Shown here piece by piece: positions 27,960-36,501 of a DNA stretch of 64,000 nucleotides. Under the pieces are notes generated by a model that had not been told where the DNA came from, made no database searches, and was given only the letters and a program-made list of their open reading frames with translations. The position numbers were made by a program, and so were the translations under genes. This DNA comes from an uncultured bacterium. Its GTDB lineage: Bacteria > Cyanobacteriota > Vampirovibrionia > Gastranaerophilales > Gastranaerophilaceae. The stretch lies in contig CANAIK010000003.1 in assembly GCA_947361225.1 (NCBI GenBank), positions 1 to 64,000 of the forward strand, read 5' to 3'. The stretch's first letter is position 1. Every line of letters starts with the position of its first letter.

Positions 27960-28913
27960 ATGGAAGAAAAAATTCTCGATTTAATTAAAGAATCAAAAAG
28001 TATCTTAATAATAACACACATTAACCCCGATGGCGATACTTTGGGTTGCGCCAGTTGTCTTAGAAGTTTTATCGGAGATAAGGCAGATATCTTAATTCAA
28101 ATTAACGATAACTTTAATTTCCCCAATACCTACAATTTCTTGCCTTATTTAAAGGATTCTAAAAATTTTTCAACATTATCGGATAAATATGACCTAATAA
28201 TAGCCCTTGACACAGCTTCAATTGATAGGATTTTAAATCCCGCAAAAAACTTGTTTATAAACTGCAAAAACTCAATTGTCATTGATCATCATAAAACAAA
28301 TAAGGGTTTTGCGAAGTTTAACCATATAAAAGGCGGGGTAAGTTCTTGCGCTCAAGTGCTTTTTGACTTTTTTACAAAACTTAATATAAAAATTACAAAA
28401 GAAATGGCGATTGGTTTATACACAGGGCTTTTAACCGACACAGGCTGTTTTAAATACGAAAGCACAACTCCCCACACCTTTGAAACCGCAAAAGAATTGA
28501 CAACAACAGGGATAAATATTTCCAATATCGCTGATTTATGCTACACAAACAACCCCAAAAACCTTGTTTTGTTTCAGAATGAGCTTATATCCAAAGCGAA
28601 TTTTTGCTTTAATGACAGAGTTGCATATATTCTTATTACCAAAGAATATATCGACAAATACAACGCTAAAGACAACTTCACAGAGGGAATTGTCGAAGTT
28701 CTAAGATCAATTTCTTCGGTTGAAGTTGCATTTGTATTAAAAGAAAGTGAAATCGGAACAAAAGTTTCAATAAGAACAAAAGAACTGGACGCAACAAAAA
28801 TTACCGATAAATTCCACGGCGGAGGACACAAAAGAGCAGCCGGATGCACAATAAGAAAAAATATCAACAAATCACTGGAGTTGTTGTTAAAAGAAACTAA
28901 AGAACTGTTATGA
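27960..28913 (+). CDS. nrnA: DHH-family phosphoesterase, NrnA-type oligoribonuclease/pAp phosphatase
   Basis: Degrades short RNA and dephosphorylates 3',5'-pAp. Motifs in order: ITHINPDGDTLGCA (motif I, DxD), IIALDTASIDR (motif II), VIDHHKTN (DHH), GLLTDTGCFKYEST (motif IV), and the DHHA1 domain ending FHGGGHKRAAGC. I prefer ATG 27960 (MEEKILDLIKESK, the usual family start) over ATG 27942. A TTATCA-17-TATCCT box ends 8 bases before it, suggesting a leaderless mRNA. Its TGA overlaps the next ATG (ATGA), so translation is coupled. Confidence 0.92.
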   Translation: MEEKILDLIKESKSILIITHINPDGDTLGCASCLRSFIGDKADILIQINDNFNFPNTYNFLPYLKDSKNFSTLSDKYDLIIALDTASIDRILNPAKNLFINCKNSIVIDHHKTNKGFAKFNHIKGGVSSCAQVLFDFFTKLNIKITKEMAIGLYTGLLTDTGCFKYESTTPHTFETAKELTTTGINISNIADLCYTNNPKNLVLFQNELISKANFCFNDRVAYILITKEYIDKYNAKDNFTEGIVEVLRSISSVEVAFVLKESEIGTKVSIRTKELDATKITDKFHGGGHKRAAGCTIRKNINKSLELLLKETKELL

Positions 28914-29791
28914 AAAAAATATTAAACATATTAAAAGAATACTTAGGGAACTTAATTAACAGCATTATAAGAGACGATTTCGCCAATGCTGCGGGTGAAA
29001 TGGCTTATATGATGGCACTTGGGATTTTTCCTTTCATGCTTTTTTTAATGGCGGTTTTTGGGTCTTTGGGGAAAACTTTTTTTGTTAATAAAGTAATTTT
29101 CGGTTTAAGCACAATTGCCCCTGAGGGTGTAATTGATTTAATTAACAGGGTTTTAGCCGAAGTTGTAATTTTTAAAAGCGGAAAATTAATGGCGCTTGTT
29201 GGGTTTTTTGTAACAATGTTTCTAACCTCCAATGCCATTGCGGTAATAATTAAGGGTTTAAATCGAGCAAACAATATTAACGAGAATCGAAGTTTTATTA
29301 AGGTTCGATTATTAGCAATGCTTATGGTTTTTGTTAATACTTTCTTCCTTTTTATAAGTATTAATTTAATTGTCTTAGGAAAAGTTATTCTTAATTTTAT
29401 CGGAATGTACTTATCAATCCCGAATGACGTTATTGATATGGTTTTAATAACAAGATGGCCAATCGCTTTTGTAATGTTGTTTTTATTGGCATCAATCAAC
29501 TATTATGTGCTCCCTGCAAGGGATTTTAGCGCAAAAAGAAAAAGTGTTATCCCCGGATCAATGTTCTTTTGCGTTTTTTGGTTGTTGGGCTCCTGGGCTT
29601 TTTCTCTTTATGTAAACGCACTTGGAACTTACAACAAAGTTTATGGAACAATTGGAACTTTTGCAATTCTTATGGTCTGGCTTTATTATTCCTCTATAAT
29701 TCTTCTTATCGGAGGTCAGGTCAACAACCAAACTTTAAGAAAATTGATTATCTTAGAAAAGAAAAAACAAAAACAAACCGAGAACGAATAA
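28910..29791 (+). CDS. YihY/BrkB family membrane protein
   Basis: 293 residues with six likely membrane helices. The N-terminal block FANAAGEMAYMMALGIFPFMLFLMAVFG (about 24-51) carries the family A.A.YY..A.FPFLL pattern, and the C-terminal YGTIGTFAILMVWLYYSSIILLIGGQVN (about 244-271) is equally typical. The family was once called ribonuclease BN, which is a misnomer; its real function is unclear, with transport or envelope integrity suggested. It overlaps nrnA by 4 bases (ATGA). The C-terminus is Lys/Gln/Glu-rich. Confidence 0.9.
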   Translation: MKKILNILKEYLGNLINSIIRDDFANAAGEMAYMMALGIFPFMLFLMAVFGSLGKTFFVNKVIFGLSTIAPEGVIDLINRVLAEVVIFKSGKLMALVGFFVTMFLTSNAIAVIIKGLNRANNINENRSFIKVRLLAMLMVFVNTFFLFISINLIVLGKVILNFIGMYLSIPNDVIDMVLITRWPIAFVMLFLLASINYYVLPARDFSAKRKSVIPGSMFFCVFWLLGSWAFSLYVNALGTYNKVYGTIGTFAILMVWLYYSSIILLIGGQVNNQTLRKLIILEKKKQKQTENE

Positions 29792-29838
29792 AAATTATAT
29801 ACAACTTTGCAGCAAGTGCTCCTAAAACCAATCATAAC

Positions 29839-29904
29839 GTCATGCTGAACTTGTTTCAGCATCTTACCAATTATCAGATTCCAAAAAAACAAGTTCGGAG
29901 TGAC
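29839..29904. repeat. Intergenic inverted-repeat element
   Basis: Left arm GTCATGCTGAACTTGTTTCAG... (29839-29864) and right arm AGATTCC...ACAAGTTCGGAGTGAC (29876-29904) are imperfect complements (shared core GAACTTGTTT / AACAAGTTC). This looks like a REP-type hairpin element of the TGCTGAACTTGTTTCAGCATCT kind that is scattered in many bacterial genomes; a related half-copy lies in the tail gene at 56180. Whether it is mobile cannot be seen here. Confidence 0.65.
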
Positions 29905-29928
29905 AGTTTTAACTATTTTTAGTATAAT
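29900..29928 (+). promoter_or_regulatory. Strong sigma70-type promoter in the non-coding gap
   Basis: GTGACA (29900-29905), a 17-base spacer and a consensus TATAAT (29923-29928). Transcription should start near 29935. No plus-strand coding gene follows; it points into the candidate small RNA. Its -35 box lies in the right arm of the hairpin repeat. Confidence 0.65.
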
Positions 29929-29934
29929 CTGCTA

Positions 29935-30049
29935 CATAAGCCCCAAAAAAAATTGGGATAGAATGCTTTTGCCTCCTACCCCAATACTGTCTGGAATTAA
30001 GAATAGCTGGAAGTATGAAAAAGATTAATTATATATAACAATCTTTTTT
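29935..30049 (+). ncRNA. Candidate small RNA, about 115 nt
   Basis: Begins at the predicted start site of the promoter at 29900-29928. It holds a central hairpin (29953-29961 with 29976-29984, one A-C mismatch on this strand), a possible outer pairing of AUACU/AGUAU around 29984-30016, and ends in an A/U-rich stem AAAAAGATT (30018-30026) / AATCTTTTT (30040-30048) running into T residues. No open frame of useful size is present. It does not match tRNA, SRP, tmRNA, RNase P or 6S signatures that I can recall. It lies antisense to the 3' untranslated region of the helicase gene. Confidence 0.4.
29945..29984 (-). terminator. Intrinsic terminator of the EndoQ-helicase gene
   Basis: On the minus strand, TTGGGGTAG (29984-29976) pairs with CTATCCCAA (29961-29953) through one G-U wobble, and is followed by eight T residues (29952-29945). 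It stands about 120 bases past the helicase stop codon. The pairing is better on this strand than on plus, which favours its use as terminator. Confidence 0.7.
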
Positions 30050-30105
30050 ATCCTTTCTCAATTAGATAAAAGTATAATCTTATTTAACTTATAGGATAAT
30101 ACCCG

Positions 30106-32961
30106 CTAGAACAACTTAAGCTGCTTTATAGTTTTTTTGTAAATTCTTTCAAATTCAAGATTTTTAATTAAATTTTTATTAATACAATCTAAAAACGGGC
30201 TTTTTTTGTGTTCTTTTAATTCTTGATTAAAAAATCTTTTTTTACAATAACTTAAAAATAATTTTTCCTTAGCCCTTGTAAAACCAACGTATAAAAGCCT
30301 TTTTTCTTCCTCAATTTCGCTTTCTTCTTGAGCTTTATAGAAAGGAAGGAATTCTTCTTCTACTCCAACTATAAAAACACACTTAAACTCCAATCCCTTA
30401 GAAGCGTGGAGCGTCATAAGAGAGATTCTATCTGCTTTTTTATCGTAGGTGTCAACTAAAGTTAGAAAAGAAAGTTCGTGGATAAACTCTTCTTTATTGG
30501 AAACTTTTTTTGCTAATTGCACACAATATTCATAAACCGATTGAGGAAAAATATCCGAATTATTGTTAATTTGAGATATAAGGGTTTGATTGTCGTCTAA
30601 ACTAAGCAAAAATTCCCGAATTTTTTTATCCTCAATTAAAAGATCATCGCTATAATTAGCATAAGGAACGCAAATTCTATCGAGCGCAGATTCAATAACT
30701 TTCATTTGAAACTTATTTCGAGTAAGAATCGCAATATCAGAAAAAACATAGTCCTCTTTAATTCCTTGCGTTCTATTAGAATCAATTGAGAAAAAACTTT
30801 GTCCTCCTAATAAATCCTCAATTGTGCTAACAACAAACTCGGCCTCCGCTTTTTCACTATTGGCGCTAAAAAGTGTGATTTTATCGTCCGAAGGTAAAAA
30901 AGCCTCCTGATTGTAATAGTTTATAAGCTCATTTGAAATATCGACAATATTTTTTTGAGATCGATAATTATATTTAAGCTCGATTTTTTTAGAACCCTTA
31001 AAATCAGATAAAAAGTTGTTAAAAAACTCGCAGCTTCCGCCTCGAAACCCGTAAATTGCCTGATTTTTATCACCAATTGCAAAAATTGAATTATTTTTTT
31101 TCAATAATTTAACTAAATCATACTGATTTTTATCAATATCTTGATATTCGTCAATAAAAATGAATTTAAATTTGTCTTGATATTGACTTAGAATCGAAGG
31201 GGAATTATTAAAAAGCTCCAGGGTTTTTGTAATTAAACTATCGAAATCAAGAACATTATCGCAATCTTTTGTATAAAGTTCTTTTTCTTGTTTTGAAATA
31301 ACCCTAAAATCATCTAAATTAAGCGCTTTTTGGTTATCTTTAATAATTCTGTAGCACAAAGAATGAAAAGTGTGGATATTAACCCCCAAAATCCCTTGTT
31401 TTTCGAGTCTTGAAGTCAATTCTTGAGCCGCTTTTTTTGTAAAAGTAACGGCTAAGATATTTTTTGGATTAATATCCTCAACCCTAACAATTTTTTCAAT
31501 TTTTTTAACTAAAACCCTTGTTTTACCGCTTCCCGGACCCGCTGCGATTAAAAGGTTTTTGTCTTTTGAATCGAGTACTTGTTGTTGATATAAATCTTCT
31601 TTATTATCCTTTTTTTCTTTTTTTTCTTCCTTAATTTTTGGTTTTTGTTCCAATTCAATCTTTTTCTTTGGTTTTTGGGTTGTTTTAATATCTAAACCCA
31701 GCCTTAAATTAAAAAAACTATCGAGTTCAAAGTCCTCAAAAACCTTAATAGTTCCATATTCCCCATCGAACCCCGGGGTTTTTATAACTTTATTGTTCCT
31801 TAATCTTAAAAGTGCCTCAAAAAGAATAGGGGAGTCTTTTTTAACTTCTTCTAAATCCAAATCTTGAAGAATAAAAAGCTCGGATCCGAATTTGTTAATT
31901 AATCTTTCATATTCTACTAAAACTTTTTTTGAACCTGATCCGACTTTAAAAATTTGCGCTATAATTTCAACCAAAGGAGTCAATGAAACCACTTTTCCCG
32001 CTGTTTTCGGGGGTTCAAAATCTCCCAATCTATCGGATAATTCTAAAACCCTGTATGAAACCCCGATTGTTAGGGGTTTATGACAAACAGGACAAATTCC
32101 TTGTAATTTCTTAGTTTCAATTGGATTTAAACAAATATCGCACTTTCGATGCCCGTCAAAATGATACTTTCCTTCCTCAGGGTAGAATTCCACTGTTCCA
32201 ACATATCCAACGCCATTTTTTAGAGCATTTTTAATATAAAAATAATCAGGATAATCGGAAAAAATCGTAGCCTCACGAGCAAGCTTAGAAGGAGAATGAG
32301 CATCCGAATTAGAAACCAATCGAAACCTGTCCAATTTAGAAACTTGCCAATTCATATAAGGATCAGAGGATAAACCCGTTTCAAGTGCGAAAATATGATT
32401 GGACAAATCCTCATAGCATTCTTCAATTGAATCAAAACCGGATTTAGAGCCCAAAACAGAAAACCAGGGGGTCCAAATGTGCGCAGGGATTATATATGAA
32501 TCCTCACTTACCGACAAAACCAGCTCCAACAAAGACCTTGAATCAAGCCCCAGGATTGGTCTTCCGTCAGATTTTATATTTCCAATCGAATCGAGTTTAT
32601 TGGAGAATTTTTTAGCCGATTCTAAATCCGGACAAAAAACCAAATGATGGACTTTTCTTGTTTTATCGCCTTTTTTATAAATTGTTGAAATTTCAGTTGA
32701 CAACAAAAACTTAGGAGGAACTAAATTTGGATAATCTTTAAAAACTTCACGTCTTATTTCTTTTTTTAGCTCAAAAATCCCTAATCCAACGTAATCAAGC
32801 TTGGTTTCGATTTCTTCTATCCACTTAGGATGGGTGTAATCTCCTGTTGAAATTACGCTTAAACCTTTTTTTGCTCCAAATAAACAAAGATTCTCCAAAT
32901 CGCAATCTTTGCTCGTTGCTCTTGAATATTTGGAATGAATATGTAAATCAGTATAAAACAT
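30106..32961 (-). CDS. Fusion of EndoQ-like PHP nuclease and UvrD-type helicase
   Basis: 951 residues. The N-terminal 420 are a PHP-domain nuclease of the EndoQ type: DLHIHSKYS (5-13), GDYTHP (about 40-45), PAHIWTPWFSVLGSKSGF (about 160-177), SNSDAHSP (about 217-224), and a four-Cys zinc site CDIC...CPVC (about 275-295). After a Lys/Glu linker comes an SF1A helicase with Walker A AAGPGSGKTRVL (about 472-483), DEYQDID (about 612), TLHASKGLEFKCVF and GFTRAKEKLFLS. EndoQ cuts 5' to deaminated bases (uracil, hypoxanthine) and abasic sites; fusing it to a 3'-5' helicase suggests strand removal after incision. It is head-to-head with a second helicase-nuclease, 27 bases between start codons. Confidence 0.85.
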   Translation of the reverse strand: MFYTDLHIHSKYSRATSKDCDLENLCLFGAKKGLSVISTGDYTHPKWIEEIETKLDYVGLGIFELKKEIRREVFKDYPNLVPPKFLLSTEISTIYKKGDKTRKVHHLVFCPDLESAKKFSNKLDSIGNIKSDGRPILGLDSRSLLELVLSVSEDSYIIPAHIWTPWFSVLGSKSGFDSIEECYEDLSNHIFALETGLSSDPYMNWQVSKLDRFRLVSNSDAHSPSKLAREATIFSDYPDYFYIKNALKNGVGYVGTVEFYPEEGKYHFDGHRKCDICLNPIETKKLQGICPVCHKPLTIGVSYRVLELSDRLGDFEPPKTAGKVVSLTPLVEIIAQIFKVGSGSKKVLVEYERLINKFGSELFILQDLDLEEVKKDSPILFEALLRLRNNKVIKTPGFDGEYGTIKVFEDFELDSFFNLRLGLDIKTTQKPKKKIELEQKPKIKEEKKEKKDNKEDLYQQQVLDSKDKNLLIAAGPGSGKTRVLVKKIEKIVRVEDINPKNILAVTFTKKAAQELTSRLEKQGILGVNIHTFHSLCYRIIKDNQKALNLDDFRVISKQEKELYTKDCDNVLDFDSLITKTLELFNNSPSILSQYQDKFKFIFIDEYQDIDKNQYDLVKLLKKNNSIFAIGDKNQAIYGFRGGSCEFFNNFLSDFKGSKKIELKYNYRSQKNIVDISNELINYYNQEAFLPSDDKITLFSANSEKAEAEFVVSTIEDLLGGQSFFSIDSNRTQGIKEDYVFSDIAILTRNKFQMKVIESALDRICVPYANYSDDLLIEDKKIREFLLSLDDNQTLISQINNNSDIFPQSVYEYCVQLAKKVSNKEEFIHELSFLTLVDTYDKKADRISLMTLHASKGLEFKCVFIVGVEEEFLPFYKAQEESEIEEEKRLLYVGFTRAKEKLFLSYCKKRFFNQELKEHKKSPFLDCINKNLIKNLEFERIYKKTIKQLKLF

Positions 32962-32988
32962 TTTTCTATTCTTTGTTATAATTATTAT

Positions 32989-35900
32989 ATGAATAATTTA
33001 ACTATAAAACCAAACGAAAAACAACTTATATGTATTAACAATATCGAAGGAAAATACCTTGTCTTAGCGGGTCCGGGGACAGGGAAAACTTTTACTTTAA
33101 TAGAAAGAATTAAGTTTATGTTAAACCGGGGAATTAAAGAAGAAAAAATTCTTTGTTTAACTTTTTCTGATATTGCAGCCCGAGAAATTCGACAAAGATT
33201 AGAAAAAGAGCTCAATAGAACCAATATTCAAATTTCAATTTTTACTTATCACAGTTTTTGTAACGAAATTATTAATGAGAATTTTTCTGATTTCGACCTT
33301 GCTCAAAACTACAGAATAATTTCTAAAAGCACATCAAGACAATTTATTAAAGAAATTATAGACGAAATTAATCCAATCGAATATCGAAGTTCTAAAAATG
33401 ATCCTTATATTTACATTGGAACAATTCTTAATCAAATTGAGGAAATTAAAAAAAACAGATTAACCAAAGAAAAATATTTTAATAATATTGAAAAAAATCC
33501 TGATTGGAAACCGAAAATTAAGGTTTTAGAAGAAAAACTGCTTGATTATCAAAAAAAAGATAAAAAAATTCCCAACTATCTTCTAAACTCAATTGAAACG
33601 CAAAAAAAGAAAATCCAAAAAGCGCTTGAACTCTGGGATTTTTATGAAAACTACAAAAACAAAATGGAAAAAAATCATTTTATTGATTTTTATGATATGA
33701 TTAATCTTGTATTGGAAAAATTCGAATTCGAACCTTCCTTCCTGCATTCAATTTCCAATAAATTCGACTATTTTTTGGTTGATGAATATCAAGACACAAA
33801 CAAAAGTCAAAACCAAATAATTCTTGATTTAATTAATTCAAACGATAAAAAAAATATTTTTTTAGTTGGAGACGACGATCAAATAATTTTTACTTTCCAG
33901 GGGGCTAAAAAAAACACTATCGAAAACTTTTTATCCTTAAACCCCGACACTAAAGTTATTTGTCTTAAGGATAATATGCGATCAACCAAAAATATTCTTA
34001 GCGCTGCAAGAGGAATCATTATTCAGGATTCAACCAGACTTGAGCTTAACCCCGAGTTTTCCAGCTACAATATTTCTAAAGAATTAATAGCAAAAAACGA
34101 ATCTTTGGTTAATAAAAAAATTGAACTAAACAGATTCTGCAATACAAATCAAGAATACAACGCAATTGTTGATAGGATTGAAGAAATTATCAATTCCCCT
34201 GATTGTCCGAGGGATAAAACAGGAAAGAAGGATTTATCCCAAATTGCAATATTAACTAAAACCAACCCCGAATTAGATAGAATTGCAAAAAAACTTAAGA
34301 ATAAAAATATTCCCTACGAACTTAAAGAAGGAGGGGATATTTTCGAATCAAAAGCCGTCGTTGTTTTGTATTATTACCTAAAAATGCTCCAAAACCCCGC
34401 AATTTATTCCGATTGTATTTTTAAACTTTTATTACTTGAACCTTTTAATATTAACAACAACGATTTTTGTCTTCTTTATCAAAAAAAATCGAATAATAAA
34501 AGTTTTATTGACTCAATGAGAGAAACAGAAGGATTTTTAGACAAAGAAAAAATCGACAATTTTTTATCAACCTATGATTATTTAAAAAATTATATGATTT
34601 GTGAATCCTTGGATAATATTATCCTTGAAACAGGCGCAAAAACGGGGATTTTCGATTATTACTTTAATTGCGAAACAAATAAGACCGAGAATATTCTATC
34701 GCTTAAAAAATTTGTCCAAGAAGCAAAAGATTTTTTAGAATCCAAAAAAAATATCACCCTGTACGATTTTCTTGAATATTTAGATATTTGTTTGGTAGAT
34801 GAAATCCCGATTAAAACGGAAAAACCGCCTTTTGACTTAAACGCCGTTCAACTTACGACTTATCATTCTTCTAAGGGAAGAGAATTTGAATATGTTTTTT
34901 TACCAACCTTAATGAGAAACCTGTGGGAGGCTGATTTAGGGTCCAATAAACCAACAATTCCTTTAGATATTAAAGAATACAAAACAGAAGAAGAATTATC
35001 GATTGATAAACTGACAGATAGAATTAAACTTTTGTACGTTGGTTTTACAAGAGCAAAACACACATTAATCCTATCTTACACAAAAACCTTAAACGATAAA
35101 GAAAAACCGATTTCGCAATTGATTCTTAATATTAAAGATTTATTAGTCGAGCAAGATTTTTCCGATTTAGACGAAAAAATTTATATAGAAGAATCTAAAA
35201 AATCACTCCACAAAAAAACATATGATTACAAAAGAGATTTTAGTTCTTTTATTGACAATATTCTAGCGCAAAAAAATTATTCAATTAGTTCTGTTAATCT
35301 TTATTTAAAATGTCCAAGACAATACTTATATTCTAATATATTGGATTTAAGCTCTAAATTCTACCCTGCTGATTCAATGCACTATGGAAGTGCAATTCAT
35401 AGCGCACTTGAATATAGCAACAAATTTGTGCTTGAGAATAAAAAGCACGCTTTGCTTGATAAAATAATTGAAGTTTTTAGTAAAGAATTAAAAAAATATC
35501 CCTTAAGTACACTTGAACAAAAACAAATCCACCTTGAAAGAGGGCAAAAAGCGCTCCGGGATTATTATTCTCAAATAACAACAGAAAGGATAGAAAAAAT
35601 CCAATTTGTTGAATATCCGATTATTGTTAGCGAAAAAGATTACACATTTAAAGGAATTATCGATAGAATCGACAAAAACGAAGACGGAACCTATTCGATT
35701 ATTGATTACAAAACAGGTTCACCCAAAACAAAAAGTGCAATTTGTTTGGATGGAAAGAAAGAGGATTATTTTATACAAATTGCACTTTATAAGTACTTTT
35801 TTGAAAAGTATTCAAATTGTAAAGTAAGGGATGTAAACTTAGTTTTTGTTGAATCTAAGGATAATAACCTAAATTTCGAACTTGTTCAAGCTGAGCTTGA

Positions 35901-36027
35901 GGCGGCTTTAGAAAAATTCCATAATGCAATTAACAGAATCAAAAATCACGAATTTGAACCCAATTACAACAAAGAAGTTTGCAAATATTGTAAATTCAAG
36001 GATTTTTGTCATTTAGAAGTTCTATAA
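32989..36027 (+). CDS. UvrD-type helicase with C-terminal RecB-like Fe-S nuclease
   Basis: 1012 residues. SF1A motor motifs: AGPGTGKTFTLIER (about 23-36), DEYQDTNKSQ (about 264-273), GDDDQIIFTFQGA (about 295-307), TYHSSKGREFEYVFLP and YVGFTRAKHTL. The C-terminus is a PD-(D/E)XK nuclease: CPRQYLYS, GSAIHSALEY, FKGIIDRID, and IIDYKTG with the catalytic D..K. Its Cys set (one in CPRQY, three in CKYCKFKDFC) is the iron-staple arrangement of AddB-type nucleases. It is probably a helicase-nuclease for end processing or recombination. A TATAAT box ends six bases before the ATG, again suggesting no leader, although the -35 is poor. Confidence 0.9.
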   Translation: MNNLTIKPNEKQLICINNIEGKYLVLAGPGTGKTFTLIERIKFMLNRGIKEEKILCLTFSDIAAREIRQRLEKELNRTNIQISIFTYHSFCNEIINENFSDFDLAQNYRIISKSTSRQFIKEIIDEINPIEYRSSKNDPYIYIGTILNQIEEIKKNRLTKEKYFNNIEKNPDWKPKIKVLEEKLLDYQKKDKKIPNYLLNSIETQKKKIQKALELWDFYENYKNKMEKNHFIDFYDMINLVLEKFEFEPSFLHSISNKFDYFLVDEYQDTNKSQNQIILDLINSNDKKNIFLVGDDDQIIFTFQGAKKNTIENFLSLNPDTKVICLKDNMRSTKNILSAARGIIIQDSTRLELNPEFSSYNISKELIAKNESLVNKKIELNRFCNTNQEYNAIVDRIEEIINSPDCPRDKTGKKDLSQIAILTKTNPELDRIAKKLKNKNIPYELKEGGDIFESKAVVVLYYYLKMLQNPAIYSDCIFKLLLLEPFNINNNDFCLLYQKKSNNKSFIDSMRETEGFLDKEKIDNFLSTYDYLKNYMICESLDNIILETGAKTGIFDYYFNCETNKTENILSLKKFVQEAKDFLESKKNITLYDFLEYLDICLVDEIPIKTEKPPFDLNAVQLTTYHSSKGREFEYVFLPTLMRNLWEADLGSNKPTIPLDIKEYKTEEELSIDKLTDRIKLLYVGFTRAKHTLILSYTKTLNDKEKPISQLILNIKDLLVEQDFSDLDEKIYIEESKKSLHKKTYDYKRDFSSFIDNILAQKNYSISSVNLYLKCPRQYLYSNILDLSSKFYPADSMHYGSAIHSALEYSNKFVLENKKHALLDKIIEVFSKELKKYPLSTLEQKQIHLERGQKALRDYYSQITTERIEKIQFVEYPIIVSEKDYTFKGIIDRIDKNEDGTYSIIDYKTGSPKTKSAICLDGKKEDYFIQIALYKYFFEKYSNCKVRDVNLVFVESKDNNLNFELVQAELEAALEKFHNAINRIKNHEFEPNYNKEVCKYCKFKDFCHLEVL

Positions 36028-36386
36028 ATTTTTAGTTAAGAATCTTAAATCGTGATTAATAAAATCCATTGAATCTTTGATACCTTGCGGTAAATTATAA
36101 ACATTTCGTTTAAGAACTTCCCCCACTGTTGTAGTTTCAGGGTCGAATTGTCTTAATATTGCACCGTTTTTAGTGGCATCAATATAATAATTTTTTCAGT
36201 TGCGCTAGGATGACCAATATTACCCAAAACTTTTTTGTAGCTTGCAAGAGCAGCCACAGCTTTATCATAATCAACCGTCCCTTTTTGCGCAGGGTCAACT
36301 GCTTGTTTAATTCCTGCTAGAGCTTTGGGTGAAATATATATTCTTCCTTTAAAATTTGGTGTTTGAGAAATGTTGTTAATGTTCAT
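36022..36386 (-). pseudogene. Frameshifted lineage-specific FKG protein
   Basis: ATG 36386 follows AAGGAAATAAAAAA. The frame reads MNINNISQTPNFKGRIYISP and continues to SATEK at a run of six A residues (about 36187-36192). In the -1 frame it carries on smoothly with NYYIDATKNGAILRQF and ends LTKNL at a TAG (36024-36022). One lost A in the run explains everything: seven A residues would give an intact protein of about 120 residues. The left frame alone ends at 36153 with an unlike tail. It may be a real mutation, a sequencing error, or slippage on the A run. Its last six bases overlap the helicase stop region tail to tail. Confidence 0.7.
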
Positions 36387-36501
36387 TTTTTTATTTCCTT
36401 TTTGGGTTGCACAAAATGATAAAACAAGTGAATTATAAAAATTGCTATTAATCTTAACAAAAATATTTACTTTGTTTGTTGTTTTAATTTAGAATAAGAA
36501 A

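Noticed and set aside
29569-29922. Open frame on plus overlapping the end of the YihY gene and the repeat
   Set aside because: It lies mostly in another frame of the YihY gene and then runs through the hairpin repeat; no start support and no plausible protein.
29935-30049. SRP (4.5S), 6S or tRNA identity for the small RNA candidate
   Set aside because: No GGAA-tetraloop SRP helix, no long 6S bubble structure and no cloverleaf can be drawn.
36187-36192. Programmed -1 frameshift in the small FKG gene
   Set aside because: The zero-frame codons (GAA AAA ATT) do not give two-tRNA re-pairing; a single-base indel is simpler.
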